From DATGFB01 sp032160545 (GTDB lineage: Bacteria; Actinomycetota; Actinomycetes; Mycobacteriales; Jatrophihabitantaceae): 39,368 nucleotides of DNA. This document shows, piece after piece, positions 1 through 7,393 of the stretch. The stretch spans positions 1 to 39,368 of the forward strand of contig JAVHVN010000170.1 in assembly GCA_032160545.1 (NCBI GenBank), read 5' to 3'. The notes beneath the pieces are model-generated. The model was not told the DNA's origin and searched no databases. It worked only from the letters and a program-made list of their open reading frames with translations. Position 1 is the stretch's first letter. Each line of letters begins with the position of its first letter. Position numbers and translations under genes: made by a program.

Positions 1-206
1 GCGCGACGGCGGCGGTGCGCCGCATCGTCGAGGGCCGGCCCGAGCGATACGAGGCCGACTACCGCCGCATCACGCGGCGCTACCGGCTGCTGACGTCCAC
101 GCTCGTGCGCACGACCGGATCGGCACCGGTGCGCGCGCGGATCGTCCCGGTGGCCGCGGCGCTGCCGCGCGTGTTCGACGCGGCGGTGTCGCAGCTCGCC
201 CGATGA
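1..206 (+). CDS. FAD-dependent oxidoreductase, C-terminal end (partial)
   Basis: The reading frame is open from the left edge and ends at TGA 204-206. About 67 residues are visible. The Arg/Tyr-rich stretch RRITRRYRLLT, then an IVPVAAALPRVFDAAVSQLA-type helix, resembles the C-terminal tail of geranylgeranyl-reductase-like and related FAD-dependent monooxygenases of actinobacteria, where a short helix follows the FAD domain. No catalytic or FAD-binding motif lies within the window, so the family call rests on this tail alone and the substrate cannot be inferred. It converges on the SDR gene downstream with a 45-bp gap. Confidence 0.5.
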   Translation, partial: ATAAVRRIVEGRPERYEADYRRITRRYRLLTSTLVRTTGSAPVRARIVPVAAALPRVFDAAVSQLAR

Positions 207-251
207 CGCGGGTCGGCCGGTCTATGACAACCCGCCCGCACGAATTCCTGC

Positions 252-1196
252 TCAGCCGTTCATCTGTTCCGAGACCGTCCACAGTCGCTCGGCGGCGTCG
301 GGGTCGAGGGCGTGGGGGGCGACGCCGGCAGCGTCGGTGCCGGCGGCGGTGGGGTCGTCGGGATCGGCTTCCTGGCAGTTCTCGAAGTAGCGCCCGACAA
401 TGCCGTTGAGCCGGGGCGAGGTGGCGACGAAGACGCTGGTGGCTGCGCCCTGGGCGAGGGTCTTGAAGGTGTAGCGGCCAGAGGTTCGCAGCTCCTGCAG
501 CACCGCCGGGTCGTAGTGGCGGGCGAGATTGGAGTCGGCGATGGCTCCGGGGTGCAGTGCGTTGACCTCGATCCCGGCCCCGGCCCAGCGGCGGGCGGCG
601 ACCGCGAACAGTACGTTGGCTGTCTTGGACTGGGCGTACGCGAGCCCCGGGTCGTAGGCGCGGCGGGCGAAGTCGATGTCATCGAAGTCCACCGGCGAGT
701 TCAGGTGCGCCCGCGAGCTGACCGACACCACCCGGGCGCCTCCCGCTGCACGCAGGGCGGGCAGCAGGCCAACGGCGAGGCGGAAGTGGCCGAGGTGGTT
801 GGTGGCGAACTGGAGTTCGTGCCCCTCGGGGCTGAGCCGAAGCTCGGGCACCGCCATGACCCCGGCGTTGTTGATCAGGATGTGCAACGGACCGGAGTAC
901 CCGTCGACCAGGCGGTCGATCGAGGCCCGGTCGAGCAGGTCCAGCTGCGCCACCGTGACCGCCTGGTTTCCGGTGCTGCTGCGGATGGCGGCGGCGACGC
1001 GCTCGGCGGCCGCCAGGTCGCGGGCGGCGATGAGTGTCTGCGCGCCGGCCGAGGCCAGCGCGCGGGCGGTCTCGACGCCGATGCCGCTCGCGGCGCCGGT
1101 GATCAGCGCGCGGCGGCCGTGCAGGTCGATGCCGGAGATGACGTCGGCGGCGGTGGAGGAGAAGCCGAACGGCGAGGTGGCGCGGGTGGCGCTCAT
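252..1196 (-). CDS. Short-chain dehydrogenase/reductase (retinol-dehydrogenase-like)
   Basis: A 314-residue classical SDR. Visible motifs are the Rossmann dinucleotide loop TGAASGIG (33-40), NNAG (109-112), NHLGHF (133-138), a serine pair near 160 and the catalytic YAQSK (Y187, K191). The NHLGHF block and the length above 300 residues are typical of the WW-oxidoreductase/retinol-dehydrogenase-like branch. It presumably catalyses an NAD(P)-dependent alcohol/carbonyl conversion in the cytosol; the substrate is unknown. The start ATG overlaps the end of the MerR gene by 4 bp, so the two are cotranscribed and probably translationally coupled. The regulator therefore most likely controls this enzyme. 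Confidence 0.9.
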   Translation of the reverse strand: MSATRATSPFGFSSTAADVISGIDLHGRRALITGAASGIGVETARALASAGAQTLIAARDLAAAERVAAAIRSSTGNQAVTVAQLDLLDRASIDRLVDGYSGPLHILINNAGVMAVPELRLSPEGHELQFATNHLGHFRLAVGLLPALRAAGGARVVSVSSRAHLNSPVDFDDIDFARRAYDPGLAYAQSKTANVLFAVAARRWAGAGIEVNALHPGAIADSNLARHYDPAVLQELRTSGRYTFKTLAQGAATSVFVATSPRLNGIVGRYFENCQEADPDDPTAAGTDAAGVAPHALDPDAAERLWTVSEQMNG

Positions 1197-1642
1197 GCGG
1201 TGTCCTTCGGATTGATGCGGCGGATGATCGAGCCGAGCTCGTCGGCGACGGCGGCGGCCTTGTCAAGGTCGCCGACCTCGCGAGCGCTCCAGTACTGCAC
1301 CTTCAGGTCGAGGTAGCGGCGACGCAGCTCCAGGGTGTTCACTTCGTCGGCGAGCCGACGCGCGTGCGCCTCGAACAGCGCCCGCTGCTCACCGGCGGCC
1401 TCGTCGCCACGACGAGAGCCGGCTAGATAGGCGCGCATGTCCTCGAGGCTCAAGCCGACTGCCCGCAGGTTGGCCAGTGTCTCCAGCGTCGCGACGTCCT
1501 CACGGCTGTAGCGGCGGTGGCGACTCGATGGGTCCCGCTCGATCGGGCGCACCAGACCGATCCGCTCCCAGTACCGCAGCGTGCTCTCCGGCAGACCACA
1601 CCGGGCGACCGCCTCGGCGAGGGTGAAGCCGTCCTCGTCCAT
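1193..1642 (-). CDS. MerR-family transcriptional regulator
   Basis: About 149 residues. The N-terminal winged helix reads FTLAEAVARCGLPESTLRYW then RRYSREDV, the standard MerR HTH and wing. A long dimerisation helix and a Leu/Arg-rich C-terminal helix follow. It lacks the cysteines of metal-sensing MerR proteins, so it is more likely an organic-ligand or stress sensor. ATG 1642 is preferred over the GTG one codon upstream, because a 19-bp-spacer promoter (1649-1679) places the -10 six bases before the ATG, which suggests a leaderless message. The 3' end overlaps the downstream SDR gene by 4 bp. Autoregulation through the palindrome in that promoter is likely. Confidence 0.92.
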   Translation of the reverse strand: MDEDGFTLAEAVARCGLPESTLRYWERIGLVRPIERDPSSRHRRYSREDVATLETLANLRAVGLSLEDMRAYLAGSRRGDEAAGEQRALFEAHARRLADEVNTLELRRRYLDLKVQYWSAREVGDLDKAAAVADELGSIIRRINPKDTA

Positions 1643-1648
1643 CACACC

Positions 1649-1679
1649 AGTATCAAGAACCTGAACCGCTTCAGGTCAA
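1649..1679 (-). promoter_or_regulatory. MerR-type promoter with 19-bp spacer and 18-bp palindrome
   Basis: On the minus strand the order is -35 TTGACC (1679-1674), a 19-bp spacer (1673-1655) and -10 GATACT (1654-1649), with the ATG six bases later. The perfect inverted repeat ACCTGAACCGCTTCAGGT (1659-1676, arms of 7 around CCGC) covers most of the spacer and the end of the -35. An over-long 19-bp spacer carrying the operator is the hallmark of promoters activated by MerR-family DNA twisting, so this is almost certainly the autoregulated promoter of the merR-SDR operon. Confidence 0.8.
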
Positions 1680-2019
1680 GTTCTCGAGCGGATGTCGCCT
1701 GCGTCGGTTCGTGACCACGAGCAGGCCCGCGCGGGCGCTAACATGGATCCGAACGCCCCCTAAGGCGGACACTTCTCGGCTTGCGACGATCTCCTGTGTG
1801 CGTTCGTCGACCCGCCCGTCAACCGGCGGCCGAGGGCGCCGCAGTGGGCGGCCCCGTCCGGTCTCGCGGTGTCAGTCTCGCGGAGTTCGGTGGGGCCACC
1901 GGCGTCTCGGAGTAACCGCCGCCCGGGTGGCTCTAGTGGCGAACGTCCGTCGCCCGACCGCCGGTGGGTGTGCGGAAGTCTCGCCCGGCCACCGCGCCGG
2001 GCGTTCAGAGGAGGAGTCT
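1680..2019. other. Intergenic stretch between merR and the SNF2 gene
   Basis: About 340 bp without a convincing gene. It holds a perfect 12-bp GC palindrome, GCCCGCGCGGGC (1725-1736). The frame of the SNF2 gene stays open back to a GTG at 1711, but the translated extension is low-complexity Arg/Ser/Pro-rich text without family resemblance, so I treat it as untranslated leader or promoter. The strong Shine-Dalgarno for the real start sits at its right end (2009-2014). No -10/-35 pair for the plus strand stands out. Confidence 0.5.
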
Positions 2020-4173
2020 GTGGCTCGACCAGGCCGGCGTCAGGTGGGCGCTCGCCGCACCGCGTCGCCGAAGCAGCGACGCGTCCGCGCCCCCGAGGAC
2101 GTGATCTCGGTGCTGGCCCGCGCCGTGCGTGAGGTGGAAGCAGCTGTCGAGCGTCGCCGCGTGACGGCCGCAGTGCGCACGAAGTTCCAGGTCGTCGCAC
2201 TGCTCGTGCGCGAGGAGCACGCCCGAGTTCAGGGGGAGCGCACCAGCCAGGCCCACCGGGCCGAGCAGCTGAAGCGCCTGGACGGGATCGCGACGATCCT
2301 CGCGAAGACCGCTGTACGCGACCCCGCGCTCCTCGCGCTCCTTTCGGAGGATGCCGTCGTCTCCGACGCGGCCAGGGTGCTCAAGCGGGACATGCTGAGG
2401 ACGGTGGGTATCGAACCGGCCCCCGAGGAGAGCGCGCCGACGGAGCCTGCGGCCGCGTCGGCCAGCACCGAGCGTCGGGTCGTGCCCCGGTCGGTCGTCT
2501 CACGGCAGCTGGTCACCGCGTTCCTCGCCCCCGACTTCTCGTCGGCCCGGCCGAGCACGGTCGGTCCGCGCCGCCTGGCCGGTTGGGAGCTGCTCAACCC
2601 GCTGCTCAGCTCGTTCGAACGTGCCGAGGGCGGAGCCCCGGCGTGCATGGCCCTCCCGGCGCCGGCCCCTCTGCGCGTGCCGGGGAACCGGAAGCTGATG
2701 CCCCACCAGGTGCAGCTGGTCGCGGCTGCTGCGGCCGGCCACCGGACCTTCCTGCTCGCCGACGAGCCGGGCCTGGGCAAGACGGCTCAGGCACTGCTCG
2801 CCGCGGAGGTGGCGAACGCCTACCCGCTGCTGGTTGTCGTACCGAGCGTCGTGAAGATCAACTGGGCACGCGAGGCCGGCCTGTGGACACCGAACCGCTC
2901 GGCCACCGTGGTCCACGGCAACGGTGACACGGTCGACGGCTTCGCCGACATCGTCGTGGTCAACTACGAGGTGCTCGACCGGCACGTGGGGTGGTTCGGT
3001 GACTTCGGCTTCCGCGGCATGGTCGTCGACGAGGCGCACTTCATCAAGAACAAGACCTCCCAACGATCGCAGCACGTCCTGGACCTCTCCGCGCGCATCC
3101 GGTCCCGCACCGCGCGCCCCTTGCTGATGGCCCTCACCGGCACTCCGCTGATCAACGACATCGAGGACTTCCGCGCGATCTGGCAGTTCCTTGGCTGGAT
3201 CGACGAGACCGAGCCGCGCGCCGAGCTGATGGGCTCCCTCGAGGAGACCGGCCTGACCCCCGCGGACCCGGGGTTCTACTCCGCCGCTCGCCAGTGCGTG
3301 ATCGACCTCGGCATCGTCCGTCGCCGCAAGGTCGACGTGGCTGCCGACATCCCCGCCCGGCGCACCGCCGACCTGCCCGTCGAGCTCGACGAGAAGGTCG
3401 GCCGTTCGATCCGTGCGGCGGAGCGCGACCTCGCTCGCCGGCTGGTGTCGCGGTACGAGACCGCACTGGCCAACCGTCGGACCGGTGCCGTCGAGGGCAT
3501 CGACCACGACCTCGTGCGCAAGGTGGCCACGTGGGAGCAGAAGGATGCGAGCACGACGGCGACCGGCGAGAACGTGTTCAGCATGATGCGACGCATCGGC
3601 CAGGCGAAGGCCGGCCTCGCTGCCGACTACGCGGCGCAGCTCGCGCGGAGCGCGGGCAAAGTGGTCTTCTTCGCCAAGCACGTCGACGTCATGGACGTCG
3701 CGGAGGAGGCCTTTGCCAGGCAGGGGATCCGCTTCTCGTCGATCCGAGGCGACCAGACGCCGGTGTCGCGGCAGAAGAACATCGATGCCTTCGTGAACGA
3801 TCCGGAGGTCGCCATCGCGGTCTGCTCCCTGACGGCCGCCGGCGTGGGCCTCAATCTGCAGGTCGCCTCCAACATCGTGCTGGCCGAGCTGTCCTGGACC
3901 GACGCTGAGCAGACCCAGGCCATCGACCGCAGCCACCGCATCGGTCAGACCGAACCCGTCACCGCGTGGCGCATCATCGCCGCGCGGACCATCGACAGCA
4001 GGATCGCCGAGTTGATCGACCGCAAGGCGGGGCTCGCCGCCAGAGCGCTGGACGGCTCGGATGAGCAGGTGTGGTCCTCGGCCGACGTGCAGCACGAGGC
4101 GCTGGTCGCATTGTTGACGGACGCGTTGTCTGCGTCGTCGCAGGAGCGGGCCGTCTCACCCAGCGGTCACTGA
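2020..4173 (+). CDS. SNF2-family DEAD/DEAH-box ATPase (SMARCAL1/HepA-like)
   Basis: 717 residues from GTG 2020, chosen because AGAGGAGGAG (2007-2016) lies 4-5 bp upstream and family-like sequence begins soon after. Motifs: I DEPGLGKT (248-255, P in place of the common M), II DEAH (337-340), III TGTP (373-376), and C-terminal lobe AGVGLNLQVASN followed by motif VI QAIDRSHRIGQ (arginines 637 and 640). These define a two-lobed SNF2 translocase that moves on duplex DNA without strand unwinding. The first ~170 residues are charged, helical and unassigned. There is no fused nuclease, methyltransferase or SWIM zinc finger, and no restriction or phage-defence partner next door. The role may be genome maintenance or transcription-related remodelling. 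Confidence 0.9.
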   Translation: MARPGRRQVGARRTASPKQRRVRAPEDVISVLARAVREVEAAVERRRVTAAVRTKFQVVALLVREEHARVQGERTSQAHRAEQLKRLDGIATILAKTAVRDPALLALLSEDAVVSDAARVLKRDMLRTVGIEPAPEESAPTEPAAASASTERRVVPRSVVSRQLVTAFLAPDFSSARPSTVGPRRLAGWELLNPLLSSFERAEGGAPACMALPAPAPLRVPGNRKLMPHQVQLVAAAAAGHRTFLLADEPGLGKTAQALLAAEVANAYPLLVVVPSVVKINWAREAGLWTPNRSATVVHGNGDTVDGFADIVVVNYEVLDRHVGWFGDFGFRGMVVDEAHFIKNKTSQRSQHVLDLSARIRSRTARPLLMALTGTPLINDIEDFRAIWQFLGWIDETEPRAELMGSLEETGLTPADPGFYSAARQCVIDLGIVRRRKVDVAADIPARRTADLPVELDEKVGRSIRAAERDLARRLVSRYETALANRRTGAVEGIDHDLVRKVATWEQKDASTTATGENVFSMMRRIGQAKAGLAADYAAQLARSAGKVVFFAKHVDVMDVAEEAFARQGIRFSSIRGDQTPVSRQKNIDAFVNDPEVAIAVCSLTAAGVGLNLQVASNIVLAELSWTDAEQTQAIDRSHRIGQTEPVTAWRIIAARTIDSRIAELIDRKAGLAARALDGSDEQVWSSADVQHEALVALLTDALSASSQERAVSPSGH

Positions 4174-4194
4174 CCCAGGTGCCTCACGGCCGAT

Positions 4195-4215
4195 CGGGCG
4201 CTGAGGCGCCGCCCG
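4195..4215. terminator. Possible hairpin terminator between convergent genes
   Basis: The sequence CGGGCGCTGAGGCGCCGCCCG can fold either as GGCGC/GCGCC around TGAG or as CGGGC/GCCCG. It lies 22 bp after the SNF2 stop and before the convergent PPOX-family gene. There is no U-tract, as is common for actinobacterial terminators. Position and stem strength are the only support. Confidence 0.3.
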
Positions 4216-4302
4216 GTCCGGCGCTCATCAGGCACTCCGCTCGCGCCGTGGGCCAAGCCAAGCCTGCAGTTCTCGCGCAGAAATCAGGTCGCTCGATCTG
4301 GG

Positions 4303-4827
4303 TCAGAAGCGAAACCGCGTCAGCCCGCCCGGCTCCGTCGCCGAGACCACGATCGCCGAGCGCGGCTCGATGCGGTAGACGTTCCATGGCGGCGGCCCTT
4401 GCGACGGTGCGTTGAACGGGGCGGTGATGCCCGACCCGCTCTCGGCGGGCTCCGCGGGCCAACCTTGGTCTGCCCAAGCCGCCGCAATGCGTGCCACTGC
4501 GCTCGGCTCGGTCACCCGCACCGCGTGTCCTTCGACCACGACGTCGGCGTCGCGGATCGACACCGCGACCGAACACCGCGGATCGCGGGCGATGTTGCGC
4601 CCCTTACGCGTACCCGTGCCGGTCTGGAACCAGAACGTACCGTCCACCCAGAGGGCACCGACCGCAGTCACGTGAGGGCTGCCGTCGTCGTTGACGGTGG
4701 ACAGCCATGTCGTGCGGGAGTTCGTCGCGTCCGCGGCCGGAGCCGACCCCGCATCGAGCTTCTCGACGATGGCGGCCCAATCCACCGGCGGCAACCCCTC
4801 CGCCCCACCCAGATTGATGGTCTCCAT
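4303..4827 (-). CDS. Pyridoxamine 5'-phosphate oxidase-family (FMN/F420 split-barrel) protein
   Basis: 174 residues. The core TTWLSTVNDDGSPHVTAVGA, then FWFQTGTGTRKGRNIARDPR and CSVAVSIRDADVVVEGHA, has the order of PPOX split-barrel proteins: first strands, a cofactor-phosphate-binding Arg/Lys segment, then the barrel strand with VEG. Members bind FMN or F420 and reduce or sense small molecules; many are uncharacterised in actinobacteria. True PNPOx substrate residues are not evident, so a role in vitamin B6 synthesis is unlikely. It is monocistronic. A TACGTT hexamer on the minus strand (4839-4834) stands six bases before the ATG, compatible with a leaderless message. Confidence 0.82.
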   Translation of the reverse strand: METINLGGAEGLPPVDWAAIVEKLDAGSAPAADATNSRTTWLSTVNDDGSPHVTAVGALWVDGTFWFQTGTGTRKGRNIARDPRCSVAVSIRDADVVVEGHAVRVTEPSAVARIAAAWADQGWPAEPAESGSGITAPFNAPSQGPPPWNVYRIEPRSAIVVSATEPGGLTRFRF

Positions 4828-4833
4828 TTCTTG

Positions 4834-4839
4834 AACGTA
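4834..4839 (-). promoter_or_regulatory. Candidate -10 of a leaderless PPOX-family transcript
   Basis: The minus strand reads TACGTT, then six bases, then ATG at 4827, and there is no Shine-Dalgarno. This matches the spacing of actinobacterial leaderless promoters. No good -35 hexamer is seen 16-19 bp upstream, so the call is tentative. Confidence 0.3.
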
Positions 4840-4957
4840 CTGCCTGGTGTCCCCGCGAGCGCTTGTTCGTGCGCCCTCACCGACCAGCCGGCCAACCGAT
4901 CGAATCGTCGGCGAAAATCCCCGCGAGGATGACCTCTACGAGACGGGACGACTCGGC

Positions 4958-5746
4958 TCAGCTGCTTACATCGCGGCGGGCGAAGACGGTGCCGGTGATC
5001 GCGGCGGCTAGAACGAGATATCCGGTGACGGTGAGGGCCGCTCTTGTCGAGCTGACTGCGGGGGTGCCACCTTCGCCGACAATCTCCAGCAGTAGCCCGG
5101 GAAACACCTTCGACGCGGTGGGCCAGGCGTCACCGAGCAGGTGCTCGATCGGACCGGCCCAGGCGATGCCCACGGCCAGCGCCACAGGGACTGAGCGCAA
5201 GAGGACGGCCACGGTCATGCCCAACACCGCGTAGCCGGTGACCCAGAGCATGACCATCCCGTAGTCAGTCAACGCGAAGCCGAGGCCCTCCAGACTGACC
5301 CATTTGCCGGTCGACACTCCTGCTCCAGATGCCTGTACTCGCGCGGACAGCCAGATGACGATCTCGATGGCTGCCAGGGTCACCGCTGCGAAGCAGAGCA
5401 GCGCGAGGATCTTGCCCGCTAGCAACCGGACTCGTCGTGGTTGTCGCAGCAGCATCGTGCGGTACGTGCCGCGGGAGAATTCCATCGCGAAAAGGCCGAC
5501 GAAGACGACGAAGACGAGCGTCCCGGCGAACGCGGCGGCGAACCGGAAGACGTCCGTTCCGCCGCCCGCTCCGGACAGGCCCTCGACCGTCGGCGTGAGG
5601 CCGCCGGTGGTGTCGCGGGCGGGCTTCGCCGCGGCCAGGACGACGGCGGCACCGCCGATCCCGAAGACGAGCACGACCAGGACGGCTCCGAGCAATACCC
5701 GGCGCCTGGTCAGGCGGGCGAGTTCAGCGTGGAAGGTGCGGATCAT
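4958..5746 (-). CDS. ABC-2-type transporter permease
   Basis: 262 residues with about six hydrophobic helices. The first (RRRVLLGAVLVVLVFGIGGAA) follows the typical cytoplasmic start MIRTFHAELARLTRR. A loop rich in Gly/Thr comes next, then a membrane block FAAAFAGTLVFVVFVGLFAMEF and the motif EFSRGTYRTMLLRQPRR, characteristic of ABC-2 permeases (E-x-R-G-T-x-R-x-x-L). It forms the membrane half of the exporter whose ATPase is encoded immediately upstream, with a 4-bp ATGA overlap. The last gene of the operon. Substrate unknown; neighbours suggest a drug- or peptide-responsive exporter. Confidence 0.88.
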   Translation of the reverse strand: MIRTFHAELARLTRRRVLLGAVLVVLVFGIGGAAVVLAAAKPARDTTGGLTPTVEGLSGAGGGTDVFRFAAAFAGTLVFVVFVGLFAMEFSRGTYRTMLLRQPRRVRLLAGKILALLCFAAVTLAAIEIVIWLSARVQASGAGVSTGKWVSLEGLGFALTDYGMVMLWVTGYAVLGMTVAVLLRSVPVALAVGIAWAGPIEHLLGDAWPTASKVFPGLLLEIVGEGGTPAVSSTRAALTVTGYLVLAAAITGTVFARRDVSS

Positions 5747-6672
5747 GCGACGTCTCCTTCGAGCAGGCGCAGGTAGTTGCTCTCCAGAGTCGGGCGGCGG
5801 ACGTGCAGCTCGGCCAGCACGATGCCCGCGGCCGCAGCGGCCGAGTTGAGGGATGCCGCCAGCTGCCGGGGGTCGTGTTCGCCGACCGGCACGATGAGCT
5901 GATTGCCGTCGCGTCCGGCATCCAGGCCCTCGTCGGCGATGATGGCGGAAAGGATGACGAGGTCGGCGGCGCGAGCTGGGCTGAGCAGGACCTCGGTGCC
6001 CGTATGGGCGGCGAACTCGTCGGATCTTCCTGCGTAGACGAGTCGTCCCTGTTCGATGATGACCAGCCAGTCGCAGATCTGCTCGAGTTCGCTGAGGAGG
6101 TGCGAGGACAGCAGGACAGTGCGGTCCTCGGCGGAGATTCGCGTGATGAGGTCGCGCATGTCCATCATCCCGGCTGGATCGAGGCCGTTGGTCGGCTCGT
6201 CCAGGATCAGCAGATCCGGATCGCCGAGCAGGGCCGCGGCGATGCCCAGGCGCTGCTTCATGCCCAGGGAGTACTTGCCGAACCGGTCGTCGCTGCGGTC
6301 GCCGAGCCCGACCAGATCGAGGACATCGGGGATGCGCCGGTCACTGTGGCCGCCGAGTTGGGCGAGTACCCGCAGGTTTTCCGCTGCGGTGAGCGCCGGC
6401 CACAACGCCGGCCCTTCGAGCAGTGCGCCGACGCGGGCGATGTAGCGCTCGGGGTGGTGGATTGATTCGCCGAGGACGGTGCCGTCGCCAGAGGTCGACC
6501 GCACCAGGCCGAGCAGCATCGCCATGGTTGTGGTCTTGCCGGCGCCGTTGGGTCCGATGAAGCCGGCAACCGCACCGCGGGGAACGTCCACCGTGAGGGC
6601 ATCGACCGCGACCCTGTTGCCGTAGCGCTTGGTCAGGCGTTCGACCGATACGACGGAGTCTGTCTGAGTCAT
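5743..6672 (-). CDS. ABC transporter ATP-binding protein
   Basis: 309 residues from ATG 6672; an in-frame GTG at 6714 would add 14 residues. Neither has a clear Shine-Dalgarno. Motifs: Walker A GPNGAGKT (40-47), Q-loop region, signature variant YSLGMKQRLGIA, Walker B LLILDEPTNGLDP and switch histidine LLSSHLL. The C-terminal ~90 residues form the extra domain common in DrrA/CcmA-like ATPases that pair with ABC-2 permeases. It powers export through the overlapping downstream permease. It lies 58 bp (16 bp with the longer start) after the response-regulator stop in the same direction, so a single transcript probably carries all four genes. Confidence 0.93.
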   Translation of the reverse strand: MTQTDSVVSVERLTKRYGNRVAVDALTVDVPRGAVAGFIGPNGAGKTTTMAMLLGLVRSTSGDGTVLGESIHHPERYIARVGALLEGPALWPALTAAENLRVLAQLGGHSDRRIPDVLDLVGLGDRSDDRFGKYSLGMKQRLGIAAALLGDPDLLILDEPTNGLDPAGMMDMRDLITRISAEDRTVLLSSHLLSELEQICDWLVIIEQGRLVYAGRSDEFAAHTGTEVLLSPARAADLVILSAIIADEGLDAGRDGNQLIVPVGEHDPRQLAASLNSAAAAAGIVLAELHVRRPTLESNYLRLLEGDVA

Positions 6673-6730
6673 GAACCCAGCGTCAGCCAGGACGCGCCTC
6701 GAATCGTCGTGCACGCGACGACACTTGGCC

Positions 6731-7393
6731 CTACGTCGCTGGGCGTACCAGCCCGCTCTGATACGCGAATACCACCAGCTGTGCCCGGTCGCGGGCGTGC
6801 AGCTTCACCATCGCGCGGCTGACGTGAGTACGTGCGGTAGCCGGGCTCAGCGTCAACTCGGCCGCGATCTCGTCATTGGTCAGACCCTGCGCGACCAGGG
6901 CGACGATCTCCCGTTCTCGTTCGGTCAGCACCGCCATGCTCGTCGGCGTGAGGCCCGGCCGGGGAGGGCGGGCAGTGAACTCGGCGATCAGGCGCCTTGT
7001 CACGCCCGGCGACAGCAGCGCCTCACCAGAGGCCACCTCTCGCACGGCACGCACGAGCTCCGCGGGCTGGGTGTGCTTGACCAGAAAACCGCTGGCACCA
7101 GAATGCAGCGCCTCGAAGACGTATTCGTCGAGTTCGAAGGTGGTCAGGACCAGCACCTTGACTCCGGCCAGCGCCGGATCATTGATGATCTGCCGGGTTG
7201 CGGCCAAACCGTCTACCCCTGGCATGCGGATGTCCATCAACACCAGATCGGGCAGCAGGGTTTCGACCAGGCGCAGCGCGGCGGCACCGTCGTCTGCCTC
7301 GCCGACCACCTCGATGTCCGCTTCCGCGCTGAGGATCATGGCGAAGCCCGCGCGCACTAGCGGCTGGTCGTCGGCGAGGATGACGCGGATCAT
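6731..7393 (-). CDS. NarL/LuxR-family two-component response regulator
   Basis: 220 residues. The receiver domain has the acidic pair D8/D9, phospho-acceptor D54 in LVLMDIRMPG, T84 in VLVLTTF and K106 in GFLVKH. The C-terminal LuxR-type helix-turn-helix reads LTEREREIVALVAQGLTNDEI then LSPATARTHVSRAMVKLHARDR. All phosphorylation residues are intact. Its start overlaps the kinase stop by 4 bp, so the two are a cognate pair. It probably activates the ABC exporter genes just downstream and perhaps its own operon; a direct repeat at 8627-8648 is a possible site. Confidence 0.95.
   Translation of the reverse strand: MIRVILADDQPLVRAGFAMILSAEADIEVVGEADDGAAALRLVETLLPDLVLMDIRMPGVDGLAATRQIINDPALAGVKVLVLTTFELDEYVFEALHSGASGFLVKHTQPAELVRAVREVASGEALLSPGVTRRLIAEFTARPPRPGLTPTSMAVLTEREREIVALVAQGLTNDEIAAELTLSPATARTHVSRAMVKLHARDRAQLVVFAYQSGLVRPAT

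Noticed and set aside
1711..2019. N-terminal extension of the SNF2 protein from GTG 1711
   Set aside because: A strong Shine-Dalgarno sits right before GTG 2020, and the extension is low-complexity and unlike the family.
2500..4095. Minus-strand 531-codon frame opposite the SNF2 gene
   Set aside because: Complement of a strongly conserved SNF2 sequence; its own product has no recognisable motif and an unusual His/Asp/Gly content.
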